Origin: Cereibacter_A azotoformans
Lineage (GTDB): Bacteria; Pseudomonadota; Alphaproteobacteria; Rhodobacterales; Rhodobacteraceae
Strand: one strand, 5' to 3'
Assembly (NCBI RefSeq): GCF_003050905.1
Contig: NZ_QAOT01000011.1
DNA: 64,000 nt
The stretch's first letter is position 1. The number at the start of each line of letters is the position of its first letter. A model generated the notes under the pieces. The model did not search any database and was not told where the DNA came from. It was given only the letters and a program-made list of their open reading frames with translations. Made by a program: the position numbers and the translations under genes. Shown here one piece after another: positions 38,214 through 45,586 of this stretch.

Positions 38214-38327
38214 ATGACCTTCCTCCTCTTGCGCCGCCTTCCTGCGGCAAGCTTCCTGCCCCCGCTCTCCATCAGGCTGGCTGAGGGTGCGGCCCGCACC
38301 CCGCCCGCATCGGAGGTGCCGCAATGA
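38214..38327 (+). CDS. Possible 37-residue leader coupled to the cytochrome gene
   Basis: A short frame with ATG at 38214, preceded by AGGGATGAG, runs to a TGA that overlaps the cytochrome ATG (ATGA at 38324-38327). The peptide starts with a hydrophobic stretch (MTFLLLRRLP). The overlap suggests translational coupling, but the frame is short in GC-rich DNA and may be chance. Confidence 0.35.
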   Translation: MTFLLLRRLPAASFLPPLSIRLAEGAARTPPASEVPQ

Positions 38328-38758
38328 AATGGCTCGTTCTGGCCGCGGGCCTCGTGGCCATCGCCGCCGCCCTCTGGCATCTCCTGCCGGACCGGACCCC
38401 GACCGCGGCCGACCCGGACACCCTCGCCCTCGGCCGACAGGTCTATGCCAACGAATGCGCCGCCTGCCACGGGGCCAATCTCGAAGGCCAGCCGGACTGG
38501 CGCGAGCGGCTGCCGAACGGGCGCCTGCCCGCTCCGCCGCACGATGCCTCGGGCCACACCTGGCATCACCCGGATGAACAGCTTCTGGCGATCATCCGCG
38601 AGGGCACGGCAGCCATCGTCGGCAACGGCTATGAAAGCGACATGCCGGGCTTTGGCGACAGCCTCACCGAGGTCGAGATCCGCGCCGTGCTCGACTACAT
38701 CAAGAGCACCTGGCCCCAGCGCGAGGCCGACTACCAGCGGCAGATCTCGGGCAGCTGA
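38324..38758 (+). CDS. Membrane-anchored class I cytochrome c
   Basis: The 144-residue protein has an N-terminal hydrophobic anchor (about residues 2-17), a CAACH haem-binding motif near residue 46 and a likely methionine axial ligand in GYESDMPGFGD near 107. The final helix (VEIRAVLDYIKSTWP) is standard for class I cytochromes. It should sit on the periplasmic face of the inner membrane. It follows the Cys/His-rich exported protein gene; together they may handle electrons or metal, but no oxidase or reductase gene is nearby. Confidence 0.85.
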   Translation: MKWLVLAAGLVAIAAALWHLLPDRTPTAADPDTLALGRQVYANECAACHGANLEGQPDWRERLPNGRLPAPPHDASGHTWHHPDEQLLAIIREGTAAIVGNGYESDMPGFGDSLTEVEIRAVLDYIKSTWPQREADYQRQISGS

Positions 38759-39020
38759 GCGCATCCGAAGCGGAGAGCCGGGCGACCGGCTCCCGCCCCA
38801 TCCGGCACTCAAGCAGCCCCTCCGGCAGATCGGCGGCCAGTTGCAGCCGCTCGGCCGCGCCCTGCGTCGGCCGGCGCAGCACCAGCGGCCGCCCCTCCAG
38901 CTCCAGACCATGCCGCCGCAACGCTTCGCAGCGCAGAGGTGGACGAAGCCCCCGCACGGGCCGCGAACCGGCGGGCCGGACTTGATCCATCTCAGAGGGA
39001 TGGGCGCCAAACCTGTCCAT
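38700..39020 (-). CDS. Orphan small ORF downstream of cytochrome, uncertain
   Basis: A 106-codon frame overlaps the 3' end of the cytochrome gene by 59 bases on the opposite strand. The middle part (LELEGRPLVLRRPTQGAAER) reads like ordinary protein, but there is no clear ribosome binding site and the C terminus is antisense to the cytochrome. I list it only because the 381-base gap otherwise holds no gene. Confidence 0.2.
   Translation of the reverse strand: MDRFGAHPSEMDQVRPAGSRPVRGLRPPLRCEALRRHGLELEGRPLVLRRPTQGAAERLQLAADLPEGLLECRMGREPVARLSASDALSCPRSAAGSRPRAGARCS
38982..38995. promoter_or_regulatory. FNR-type box upstream of the P-type ATPase unit
   Basis: TTGATCCATCTCAG has a perfect left half (TTGAT), the right spacing and three matches in the right half of TTGAT-N4-ATCAA. 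It lies about 150 bases before the leader ORF. It is the weakest of the eight boxes in this region. Confidence 0.4.
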
Positions 39021-39139
39021 ACTGCGCATGCAACATCCGATGGCGGGCCTTCGAACGCGGCCGTGTCCGCCCGAGCCGTCGCGTCGCGACGGTCGCGCCT
39101 GCACGGAGAGACCCGCATTCCGGACAAAGGAGCAGGATC

Positions 39140-39223
39140 ATGGATGAGCTGAGAGGAACGGGCTTTCGCCCCCTCGTGACGGGCATGCACCCCATGCGCA
39201 TCGCAGGTGGGCGCGCGCTGTGA
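39140..39223 (+). CDS. 27-residue leader peptide coupled to P-type ATPase
   Basis: A short ORF with a strong AAAGGAG site seven bases before its ATG encodes 27 residues (MDELRGTGFRPLVTGMHPMR followed by IAGGRAL). Its TGA overlaps the GTG start of the ATPase gene (GTGA at 39220-39223). The large gene itself has only a weak binding site and a GTG, so its translation likely depends on the leader. The peptide has no recognised family. Confidence 0.6.
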   Translation: MDELRGTGFRPLVTGMHPMRIAGGRAL

Positions 39224-41859
39224 GATCCGCCGTGTCTCTCGAGAACCCGCACAGCCGCCCCGCCGAAGACTGCCTCGCCAGCCTCGATGCCTGCCCCCGC
39301 GGCCTCACCTCGCAGGAGGCGGCGCGCCGGCTTGATCTGCACGGGCCGAACCGCCTGCCCGAGGCGCGGCCGCGGGGCCCGGTCATGCGTTTCCTCGCGC
39401 AGTTCCACAATGTGCTGATCTATGTGCTGATCGTCGCCGCCGTGGTTACGGGAGTGCTGGAGCATTGGGTGGACATGGGAGTCATCCTTGCCGTGGTTCT
39501 GGCCAACGCGGTGATCGGCTTCATCCAGGAGGGACGCGCCGAGGCGGCGATGGCCGCGATCCGCGGCATGCTCGCTCCTCATGCGACCGTCCTGCGGGAC
39601 GGGGTGCGGCAGACGGTCGATGGCGCGGCGCTCGTGCCGGGCGACATCGTGCTGCTCGAGGCGGGCGACAAGGTTCCCGCCGACCTGAGGCTTCTCGGGG
39701 CGCACGGGCTGGCCGCGCAGGAAGCGATCCTGACGGGAGAATCCGTCCCCGTCGCCAAGGAGACAGGGCCCGTTGCACCGGAGGCCGCACTGGGCGACAG
39801 GCGCTCGATGCTCTGGTCGGGAACGCTGGTCACCAGTGGCACCGCGACCGGGCTGGTGGTCGCCACCGGCCGCGCGACCGAGATCGGCCGGATCGGCAAG
39901 CTGCTCGCGGGGGTCGAGACGCTGACCACCCCGCTCGTGGCGCAGATGGACCATTTCGCGCGCTGGCTGTCGTTCCTGATCCTGATCGCGGCGGCCTTGC
40001 TGCTGTTTTACGGGTATTTCGTCGGGCACCGCGACTTCGGCGAGATGTTCATGGTCGTGGTCGGCGTGGCGGTCGCCGCGATTCCCGAAGGCCTGCCGGC
40101 GGTCATGACGATCACGCTGGCCGTGGGCGTGCAGGCGATGGCGCGGCGCAACGCCATCGTCCGCCGCCTGCCCGCGATCGAGGCCATCGGGTCGGTCTCG
40201 GTGATCTGCACCGACAAGACAGGAACGCTCACCCGAAACGAGATGGTGGTCGCCGCCGCCGAAACACCCGAAGGCGCCTTTGCCATTTCCGGCGAGGGAT
40301 ATGCGCCCGAGGGCCGCATCACGCCCGAGGGGGACCTCGCCCGCCTCGCCCGCGCGGCGCGGCTGTGCAATGACGCGGCCCTCGCGCTCCGCGACGGGAT
40401 GTGGCTTGTCGAGGGCGATCCGATGGAAGGCGCCCTCCTCGCCTTTGCCCGCAAGGCCGCGGACGCCGCGCCGGGCGCCGTGCGGCACGACGTCATCCCC
40501 TTCGACTCGCGGCACCGCTTCATGGCCGTGCTGACCGAAGAGGACGGCGCCCGCCTGATCCATGTGAAGGGCGCGCCCGAGCGTGTTCTGCGCATGTGCA
40601 AGGGCATCGCGCTCGACCATTGGCACGCGCGCGCCGAGGCGATGGCGCATCAGGGTCTGCGGGTCCTGGCCCTCGCCGAGCGGCCGGCGACGGGGGATGC
40701 GATCGACCCCCGCGACCTCGAGGGCGGGCTGGAGTTCCTGGGCCTCGTGGGGCTGATCGACCCGCCGCGCCCCGAGGCGATCGCCGCCGTGTCCGACTGT
40801 CTTGCGGCCGGGATCCGGGTCAAGATGATCACGGGGGACCACGCCGGCACCGCCGCGGCCATCGCAGCCCGGATCGGGCTGGCCAACCCCTCGCGGGTGC
40901 TGACGGGCGCCGATCTCGACCGGCTCGACGAGGCGCAACTGGCGCTCGAGGTGGTGAGCGTGGATGTCTTTGCCCGCACCAGCCCCGAGCACAAGCTGCG
41001 CCTCGTGACCGCGCTGCAGGCCTCGGGCCTGTCGGTCGCCATGACGGGCGACGGGGTCAACGACGCGCCCGCCCTCAAGCGCGCCGACGCGGGCATCGCG
41101 ATGGGCCGGAAGGGCTCGGAGGCGGCCAAGGAAGCCGCCGATCTCGTGCTGGCCGACGACAACTTCGCCTCGATCGCCGCGGCCGTGCGGGAAGGCCGCA
41201 CGGTCTATGACAATCTCAGGAAGGTGATCAGCTGGACCCTTCCCACCAACGCCGGCGAGTCGCTCGTGGTGGTCCTGGCGGTTCTGGCCGGCCTCTCCCT
41301 GCCGGTGACGGCGGTCCAGATCCTCTGGATCAACCTGATCACCGCGGTCACTCTGGGGCTTGCGCTGGCCTTCGAGCCCACCGAGGCCGGGACGATGTCC
41401 CGCCCGCCCCGGCGGCGCGACATGCCGATCCTGACGAGCGGTCTGGTCTGGCATGTGGTGCTGGTGGCTTTCCTGTTCCTCGCGGCGGTGTTCGGCATCT
41501 TCAGCTATGCCATCGACCGCGGCTATCCGCTCGCCCTGGCGCAGACGATGGCGATGAACACGCTCGTGGTGCTCGAGATCTTCCATCTCTTCTTCATCCG
41601 CAACATCCACGGCACCTCGCTGACATGGGCGGCGGTGCGGGGGACCCGCGTGGTCTGGATCGTCGTCGTGGCGGTGACGGCGGCGCAGCTTGCCGTCACC
41701 TACCTGCCGTTCCTGCAGCGCATTCTGGGCACCGAGGCGGTTCCGATCGCCGATGGGCTTCTGATCATCGCCATGGGCGCGGTGTTCTTCGCCCTGATCG
41801 AGATCGAGAAGCAGATCCGGCTCGGCCTCACCCGGAGCGACAGCCGCAGGACCGCGTGA
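39220..41859 (+). CDS. P2-type cation-transporting ATPase
   Basis: The 879-residue protein has all P-type ATPase landmarks: the actuator motif AILTGESVPVAKE, M4 VAAIPEGLPAVMTI (PEGL as in calcium and Na/K pumps), phosphorylation site ICTDKTGTLTRNEM, KGAPERVL in the nucleotide domain and the hinge MTGDGVNDAPALKRADAGIA. An N-terminal cation-ATPase domain and six C-terminal membrane segments complete it. It lacks CPx heavy-metal motifs, so calcium or another light cation is likely. It resembles CtpF-type pumps. GTG 39220 was chosen because it overlaps the leader stop. Confidence 0.88.
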   Translation: MRSAVSLENPHSRPAEDCLASLDACPRGLTSQEAARRLDLHGPNRLPEARPRGPVMRFLAQFHNVLIYVLIVAAVVTGVLEHWVDMGVILAVVLANAVIGFIQEGRAEAAMAAIRGMLAPHATVLRDGVRQTVDGAALVPGDIVLLEAGDKVPADLRLLGAHGLAAQEAILTGESVPVAKETGPVAPEAALGDRRSMLWSGTLVTSGTATGLVVATGRATEIGRIGKLLAGVETLTTPLVAQMDHFARWLSFLILIAAALLLFYGYFVGHRDFGEMFMVVVGVAVAAIPEGLPAVMTITLAVGVQAMARRNAIVRRLPAIEAIGSVSVICTDKTGTLTRNEMVVAAAETPEGAFAISGEGYAPEGRITPEGDLARLARAARLCNDAALALRDGMWLVEGDPMEGALLAFARKAADAAPGAVRHDVIPFDSRHRFMAVLTEEDGARLIHVKGAPERVLRMCKGIALDHWHARAEAMAHQGLRVLALAERPATGDAIDPRDLEGGLEFLGLVGLIDPPRPEAIAAVSDCLAAGIRVKMITGDHAGTAAAIAARIGLANPSRVLTGADLDRLDEAQLALEVVSVDVFARTSPEHKLRLVTALQASGLSVAMTGDGVNDAPALKRADAGIAMGRKGSEAAKEAADLVLADDNFASIAAAVREGRTVYDNLRKVISWTLPTNAGESLVVVLAVLAGLSLPVTAVQILWINLITAVTLGLALAFEPTEAGTMSRPPRRRDMPILTSGLVWHVVLVAFLFLAAVFGIFSYAIDRGYPLALAQTMAMNTLVVLEIFHLFFIRNIHGTSLTWAAVRGTRVVWIVVVAVTAAQLAVTYLPFLQRILGTEAVPIADGLLIIAMGAVFFALIEIEKQIRLGLTRSDSRRTA

Positions 41860-41869
41860 CGCCTCACGG

Positions 41870-41895
41870 CCGCCGGCCGAGGGATCGGCCGGCGG
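41870..41895. terminator. Bidirectional hairpin between P-type ATPase and bluB
   Basis: CCGCCGGCCG and CGGCCGGCGG form a perfect 10-bp stem around a six-base loop in the 42-base gap between two converging genes. No long T-run is present on either side, but position and strength fit a shared terminator. Confidence 0.6.
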
Positions 41896-41901
41896 TGTCC
41901 C

Positions 41902-42594
41902 TCAGAGCGCGCGGTCGGCCTGCCAGCCTTCCTCCATCAGCAGATCGTCCAGCGGCAGCCGCTGGCGCCAGCCCTTCAGCGCAAGCTCGGGCGCGGCATA
42001 GAAGCGATCCACATGACCCACGCAGAGATAGGCCACGATCTTCACCGCCTCGGGGATGCCGAGGATGGAGCGAAGCTCTTCCTCGCGGTAGATGCTGACC
42101 CAGCCGACCCCCAGCCCCTCGGCCCGCGCCGCCAGCCAAAGGTTCTGGACGGCGCAGACCGTGGAATAGAGGTCCATCTCGGGATTGTGGGTGCGCCCGA
42201 GCACCACCTCTCCGCAGCGGTTGCGGTCGCAGGTCACGCAGATGTTCAGCGGCGCCTTGAGGATCCCCTCGAGCTTGAGCGAGCGGTAGGTGTCGCGCTT
42301 CTCCTCCGGGAACAGCTCGGCGGCCTCGTCATTGGCGCGGCGGAAGGCGGCGTGCACCTCGGCGCGACGGGCGGCGTCGCGGATCAGGATGAAGTTCCAG
42401 GGCTGCATGAAGCCGACCGAGGGCGCGAGATGCGCCGCCTCGAGCACGCGCCGGAGCGCCGCCGGATCGACCGGATCGGGCAGGAACTCGTCCCGGACGT
42501 CGCGGCGCTCGGCGATGATGTCGTGGAGGGCCTGGCGTTCCGCCTCGGTGAAGCGGCGGGCAGGAAGGGGTTGCGGAAGGGGTGAAGCCGACAT
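41902..42594 (-). CDS. bluB: 5,6-dimethylbenzimidazole synthase (BluB)
   Basis: The 230-residue nitroreductase-fold protein matches BluB rather than a general nitroreductase: ERRDVRDEFLPDPVDPAAL near residue 30, AAHLAPSVGFMQPWNFILI near 55, and VCAVQNLWLAARAEGLGVGW near 155. BluB breaks down FMNH2 with oxygen to make DMB, the lower ligand of B12. A cobalamin riboswitch lies directly upstream on the same strand, which supports the call independently. AGAGGA precedes the ATG at 42594; the longer upstream extension lies in the leader RNA. Confidence 0.93.
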   Translation of the reverse strand: MSASPLPQPLPARRFTEAERQALHDIIAERRDVRDEFLPDPVDPAALRRVLEAAHLAPSVGFMQPWNFILIRDAARRAEVHAAFRRANDEAAELFPEEKRDTYRSLKLEGILKAPLNICVTCDRNRCGEVVLGRTHNPEMDLYSTVCAVQNLWLAARAEGLGVGWVSIYREEELRSILGIPEAVKIVAYLCVGHVDRFYAAPELALKGWRQRLPLDDLLMEEGWQADRAL

Positions 42595-42654
42595 GGATCG
42601 GATCCTCTGGTCATGACGATCCCGCCGCCGTCCACGCGGCAGGAACCTCTTTGT

Positions 42655-42808
42655 CAGGCCGGTCTTCTGACTCCGGTTCACCTGCCCCGGGCGCCTTCCC
42701 GGCGAACCGGTGGCATCCTGCCCAAGGCATCCCCGTCACAGCGGCGGGCCCGCGCCGGAGTCGCACCGGCTTCCCGATTCTCCGCCCGCGGGCGGCACCT
42801 GACGCAGT
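42655..42808 (-). promoter_or_regulatory. Cobalamin (AdoCbl) riboswitch upstream of bluB
   Basis: Read on the minus strand, the leader contains GGTGCCGCCC at the 5' end, the core GGGAAGCCGGTGCGACTCCG, then GCCGCTGTGACGGGGATGCC, and near the 3' end GGAGTCAGAAGACCGG, which are the conserved blocks of cobalamin riboswitches in order. The element ends about 60 bases before the bluB ATG. It should lower bluB expression when coenzyme B12 is abundant. Confidence 0.92.
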
Positions 42809-43167
42809 AGCTGAGACCAGATCGGGCGCGGAAGTGCAACCTGCCCCGAACAGACCGGAGGCATGCCGAACGACGGACGAAGTCGCACCCGCCCGAGGGC
42901 CGCACCAGATGGACCGCGAGGGCCGCTCCCGTCTCGCCCGCACTCCGGCCTGCCACCTTCGGGGGCCCGGATCGCGCAGCCAGGCGCATCTTCCGGTGCA
43001 TCTGTACCGCGGAGACGCACAATCGCATCCGGCCAGCGACACTTGCACCGCAGATCCGGTCGACGCGCCTGATCCGATGACGGTTTCCCATCCCCGCCGA
43101 CTCGGCCAGGGTGGGACCATCCCCTTGCCGATCAGAAGGATCGGAATTTCTCACAAGGGGATTGGAC
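42809..43167. other. Divergent promoter region between bluB and curlin genes
   Basis: About 360 bases between the 5' end of the riboswitch and the first curlin gene. It should contain the bluB promoter and the curlin promoter. No FNR-type box or coding sequence was seen. Confidence 0.4.
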
Positions 43168-43530
43168 ATGAAAACGCTCTTCCTTTCGGCTGTTGCCCTG
43201 AGCCTTCTCGCCGTCGGCGCCGCCGGTGCCGGAAACCTGTCGGTCACCGAGCAGAGGGGGGGCTTCAATGGCTCGATGACCTCGCAAGGTGGGGACTGGA
43301 ACCGCTCGTACTCGGGGCAGCTTGGGGGAGGGAACTCCAGCACGACGATGCAGCGCGGCTTCAACAACCTGTCCGAGACGATGCAGCGCGGCATCGGCAA
43401 CAATTCGTTCACCGGCCAGAAGGGCTTCGGCAACGGGTCGATGACGAACCAGTCCGGCGTCAGGGGCCATATGTCCGAAACCTATCAGTCGGGCGTGGGC
43501 AACGTGTCGATCACGGATCAGCATGACTGA
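43168..43530 (+). CDS. Curlin-repeat protein (CsgA-like), major subunit candidate
   Basis: The 120-residue protein has a signal peptide ending near GAAGAG and then about six imperfect repeats of 14-19 residues of the form G-x-x-N-x-S-x-x-x-Q (for example GGGNSSTTMQ, GIGNNSFTGQ, GFGNGSMTNQ, GVGNVSITDQ). These glycine, asparagine, serine and glutamine ladders are typical of amyloid curlin strands. AAGGGG precedes the ATG at 43168. It would be secreted and assemble into curli-like fibres. Secretion genes csgG, csgE and csgF are not in the window. Confidence 0.85.
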   Translation: MKTLFLSAVALSLLAVGAAGAGNLSVTEQRGGFNGSMTSQGGDWNRSYSGQLGGGNSSTTMQRGFNNLSETMQRGIGNNSFTGQKGFGNGSMTNQSGVRGHMSETYQSGVGNVSITDQHD

Positions 43531-43594
43531 ACATGAGCAGCCGGCGGCCCCGGAAGGGGCCGCCGCGAACCTCAGTCCTGAACGGGGAAATGCC

Positions 43595-43969
43595 ATGCTC
43601 AGATTCATGATGATGACGTCGGCCCTGATCCTGACACCTGCGCTCCTTGCCGCGCAGGAGATGCCGTCGGGCGACAGATCCTGGGGCGACAGGTCCTGGG
43701 GCGACAGGTCCTGGGGCAACCGCGCCTCGACCACGCAGATCGGGTCGAACAACAGCTCCACCATCTCGCAAAGCGGCAAGGGCAATGTCGCCATCAGCGT
43801 TCAGAGCGGAGACGGCCACGTCCGCTCGATCACCCAGCAGGGCAATTTCCAGGGTTTCGCCGGCCTTCAGGTCTCAAGCCGCTTCGAGCGGGCGGCCGGG
43901 ACCGAGTCCCGCACGGGTGGCAACGCGCGATCGAGCGTCACGGTCGAGTTCGACACGGTGCCGAAATGA
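43595..43969 (+). CDS. Second curlin-like protein, minor subunit/nucleator candidate
   Basis: The 124-residue protein has a signal peptide ending in LLAAQ, three exact GDRSW units, and then two or three curlin-type strands (QIGSNNSSTISQSGKGNVAI, QSGDGHVRSITQQGN). The last 45 residues are not repeat-like, unlike a plain CsgA. A role as nucleator (CsgB-like) or fibre cap is possible. It lies 64 bases after the first curlin gene and overlaps csgH by ATGA. Confidence 0.7.
   Translation: MLRFMMMTSALILTPALLAAQEMPSGDRSWGDRSWGDRSWGNRASTTQIGSNNSSTISQSGKGNVAISVQSGDGHVRSITQQGNFQGFAGLQVSSRFERAAGTESRTGGNARSSVTVEFDTVPK
43670..43714 (+). repeat. Three tandem 15-bp units inside the curlin-like gene
   Basis: GGCGACAGATCCTGG followed by two copies of GGCGACAGGTCCTGG encode GDRSW three times in frame. 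The near-identity at DNA level suggests recent duplication or slippage. Confidence 0.9.
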
Positions 43970-44367
43970 CCCTTCGGTTCCCTCCTGCGGCGGGGCGGCG
44001 GATGCTGGCCTCGGGCGCGGCGATCCTGTCCCTGTGCGCAGCCGTGCAGGGCGAGGAGCAACCGTCGGGCGGGGCGGCGGGCGGCTGGATCCGGTGCGAG
44101 ATCCGCATCACGTCGAACGGCGGCCTGACGGAATATGCGGGGCTGGCCTGGGCGGCGCGACGGGTCGAGGGCGAATATGATCTCACCGTGTCGTCGCGCG
44201 GGCCGGGCGGCGTCTCGAACACGGTTCAGCGGGGACGGTTCGTCCTCGAGCCCCACAGGCAAAGCGTCCTGAGCAGGGTTCAGGTCATGGCCGGACGGAC
44301 AGGCACGGTCCAGGCGCGCCTTTCCATACATTCGAATGGCCGGGAACTGTGCCAGTTCACCTCCTGA
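43966..44367 (+). CDS. csgH: Curli assembly chaperone CsgH
   Basis: The 133-residue protein has a signal peptide (ending before EEQPSGG) and a small beta-sandwich of the CsgC/CsgH type: WIRCEIRITSNGGLTEYAGL near residue 41, the alternating YDLTVSSRGPGGVSNTVQRG near 71 and a closing cysteine in NGRELCQFTS. The two cysteines could form a disulphide. CsgH is the alphaproteobacterial counterpart of CsgC and stops curlin from polymerising in the periplasm. It overlaps the upstream curlin gene by four bases. Confidence 0.8.
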   Translation: MTLRFPPAAGRRMLASGAAILSLCAAVQGEEQPSGGAAGGWIRCEIRITSNGGLTEYAGLAWAARRVEGEYDLTVSSRGPGGVSNTVQRGRFVLEPHRQSVLSRVQVMAGRTGTVQARLSIHSNGRELCQFTS

Positions 44368-44379
44368 TGGCGCCGCGCG

Positions 44380-44393
44380 GTGACCGCAGTCAA
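44380..44393. promoter_or_regulatory. FNR-type box upstream of the LuxR-type regulator
   Basis: GTGACCGCAGTCAA fits TTGAy-N4-rTCAA at nine of ten informative positions. Its centre is 63 bases before the regulator ATG, a normal activating distance once a leader is allowed for. Confidence 0.6.
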
Positions 44394-44449
44394 TGCCGCG
44401 GGCCCTGGCTGCGCCCACGATCGAAGCAATGGCGAGTACGGAGGGTTTC

Positions 44450-45574
44450 ATGGAACTCCTGCCACTGCTTCCGGGGCATGTCGGTGACCTTTACGATCGG
44501 GCTCTCGACGGCGATCTGATCGCCGGGATCCTTGACCTCCTTGCGGAAGCGACGACGAAGGCCACGGTCCTCGTCATCGGCCAGAATGACGACGCCCCCG
44601 CGGGCAATTTCATCCAGCACCGCGGGGGCGATCTGAGTCCCGGGACCCTCGAGCGGCTGCGCCGCAGACCGCCGGAGCCCTGGCTGGAAGGGCGCTGGCA
44701 GCAGCCGGTCGGGCGGATCTACCAGGATGAAGCGTCGGACCTGACGCGGAACCGCCCCCCCGACGCGACACCGCCTCCTGAGCTGGACTGCGGCACGGGC
44801 GTGGTCCTCAACCGCTCGGGCAAGGCGCAGATCCTTGTCGAGATCCGCTATCCGCGCCGGTCCGATGCCGCCATGCGCAACTCGAGCCGCCGGCTCCTGA
44901 GCGCTCAAGTCCCCCATCTCGTGCGTGCGGCGCGGATCGAGGATCTCGCCACGCAAGACCCGATCTGCGATCCCTTCATGGCGGGGCTTCTTGAACTGGT
45001 GCCCTTTCCCGCCTTCGTGGTGGATGCGGACCGGCGGGTGGTCAACCTGAACACGCGGGCGGGCGGGCTGTCGCTGCGGCCGGACGGGCTGTTCGTGGGG
45101 CCCGGCGATCGGCTGACGGCCTGCAGCCCGGCGACGGATGCGGAACTGGCGTCGCTGGTCCGGCGGCTGGGCGGCGCCAGCCGCCAGCGGACGGGCTTCC
45201 TGTCCTTTTCCGGCGAGGGGCTGCCCCGCAAGTTCGTGACGCTGACGCGGCTGCAGAACGCGCCCCTCGGGCGCAAGGCCGCCCCCTACCGCCCCGGCCG
45301 TGCCTGGATCGGCATCACCGTTCACGATGCCGGAGAGCCGCTCCTGCTCACCCACGACATCCTCTGGAGGACCTTCGGCCTCTCCGCGCGCGAGTCCGAG
45401 CTGGCCATGTCGCTGATCACGGGCGAGACCATCCCGGATCAGGCGCAGCGCCGCAAGATGTCGAAGCAGACGCTGCGCAACCAGATGGTCTCGGTCCTGC
45501 GCAAGACGGAGACTTCGCGCCAGTCCCAACTCGTCGCACTGCTGACGCGACTGGCGATTTCGGTACCGGCTTGA
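44450..45574 (+). CDS. LuxR-type HTH regulator with PAS-like sensor region
   Basis: The 374-residue protein ends in a LuxR/GerE-type HTH (FGLSARESELAMSLITGETI, then DQAQRRKMSKQTLRNQMVSV). A PAS-like segment around residues 180-215 (PFPAFVVDADRRVVNLNTRA) precedes it. The first 150 residues are not recognisable. GGAGGG stands five bases before the ATG at 44450; upstream in-frame ATGs lack a site. It follows csgH and precedes the outer-membrane protein gene, so it may act as a CsgD-like local regulator; CsgD itself is also LuxR-type. Confidence 0.75.
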   Translation: MELLPLLPGHVGDLYDRALDGDLIAGILDLLAEATTKATVLVIGQNDDAPAGNFIQHRGGDLSPGTLERLRRRPPEPWLEGRWQQPVGRIYQDEASDLTRNRPPDATPPPELDCGTGVVLNRSGKAQILVEIRYPRRSDAAMRNSSRRLLSAQVPHLVRAARIEDLATQDPICDPFMAGLLELVPFPAFVVDADRRVVNLNTRAGGLSLRPDGLFVGPGDRLTACSPATDAELASLVRRLGGASRQRTGFLSFSGEGLPRKFVTLTRLQNAPLGRKAAPYRPGRAWIGITVHDAGEPLLLTHDILWRTFGLSARESELAMSLITGETIPDQAQRRKMSKQTLRNQMVSVLRKTETSRQSQLVALLTRLAISVPA

Positions 45575-45586
45575 GGGGGAAGGACC

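Noticed and set aside
38992..41610. Open frame of about 870 codons opposite the P-type ATPase
   Set aside because: The plus strand has every P-type ATPase motif; the antisense frame has none.
41902..42594. Reading of the gene as a dormancy-type nitroreductase (Acg-like), which would fit the DosR parallel
   Set aside because: BluB-specific motifs and the upstream cobalamin riboswitch show it is 5,6-dimethylbenzimidazole synthase, so it is not counted in the parallel.
43670..43714. CRISPR-like short repeat array
   Set aside because: The units are contiguous, in frame and without spacers; they are coding repeats.
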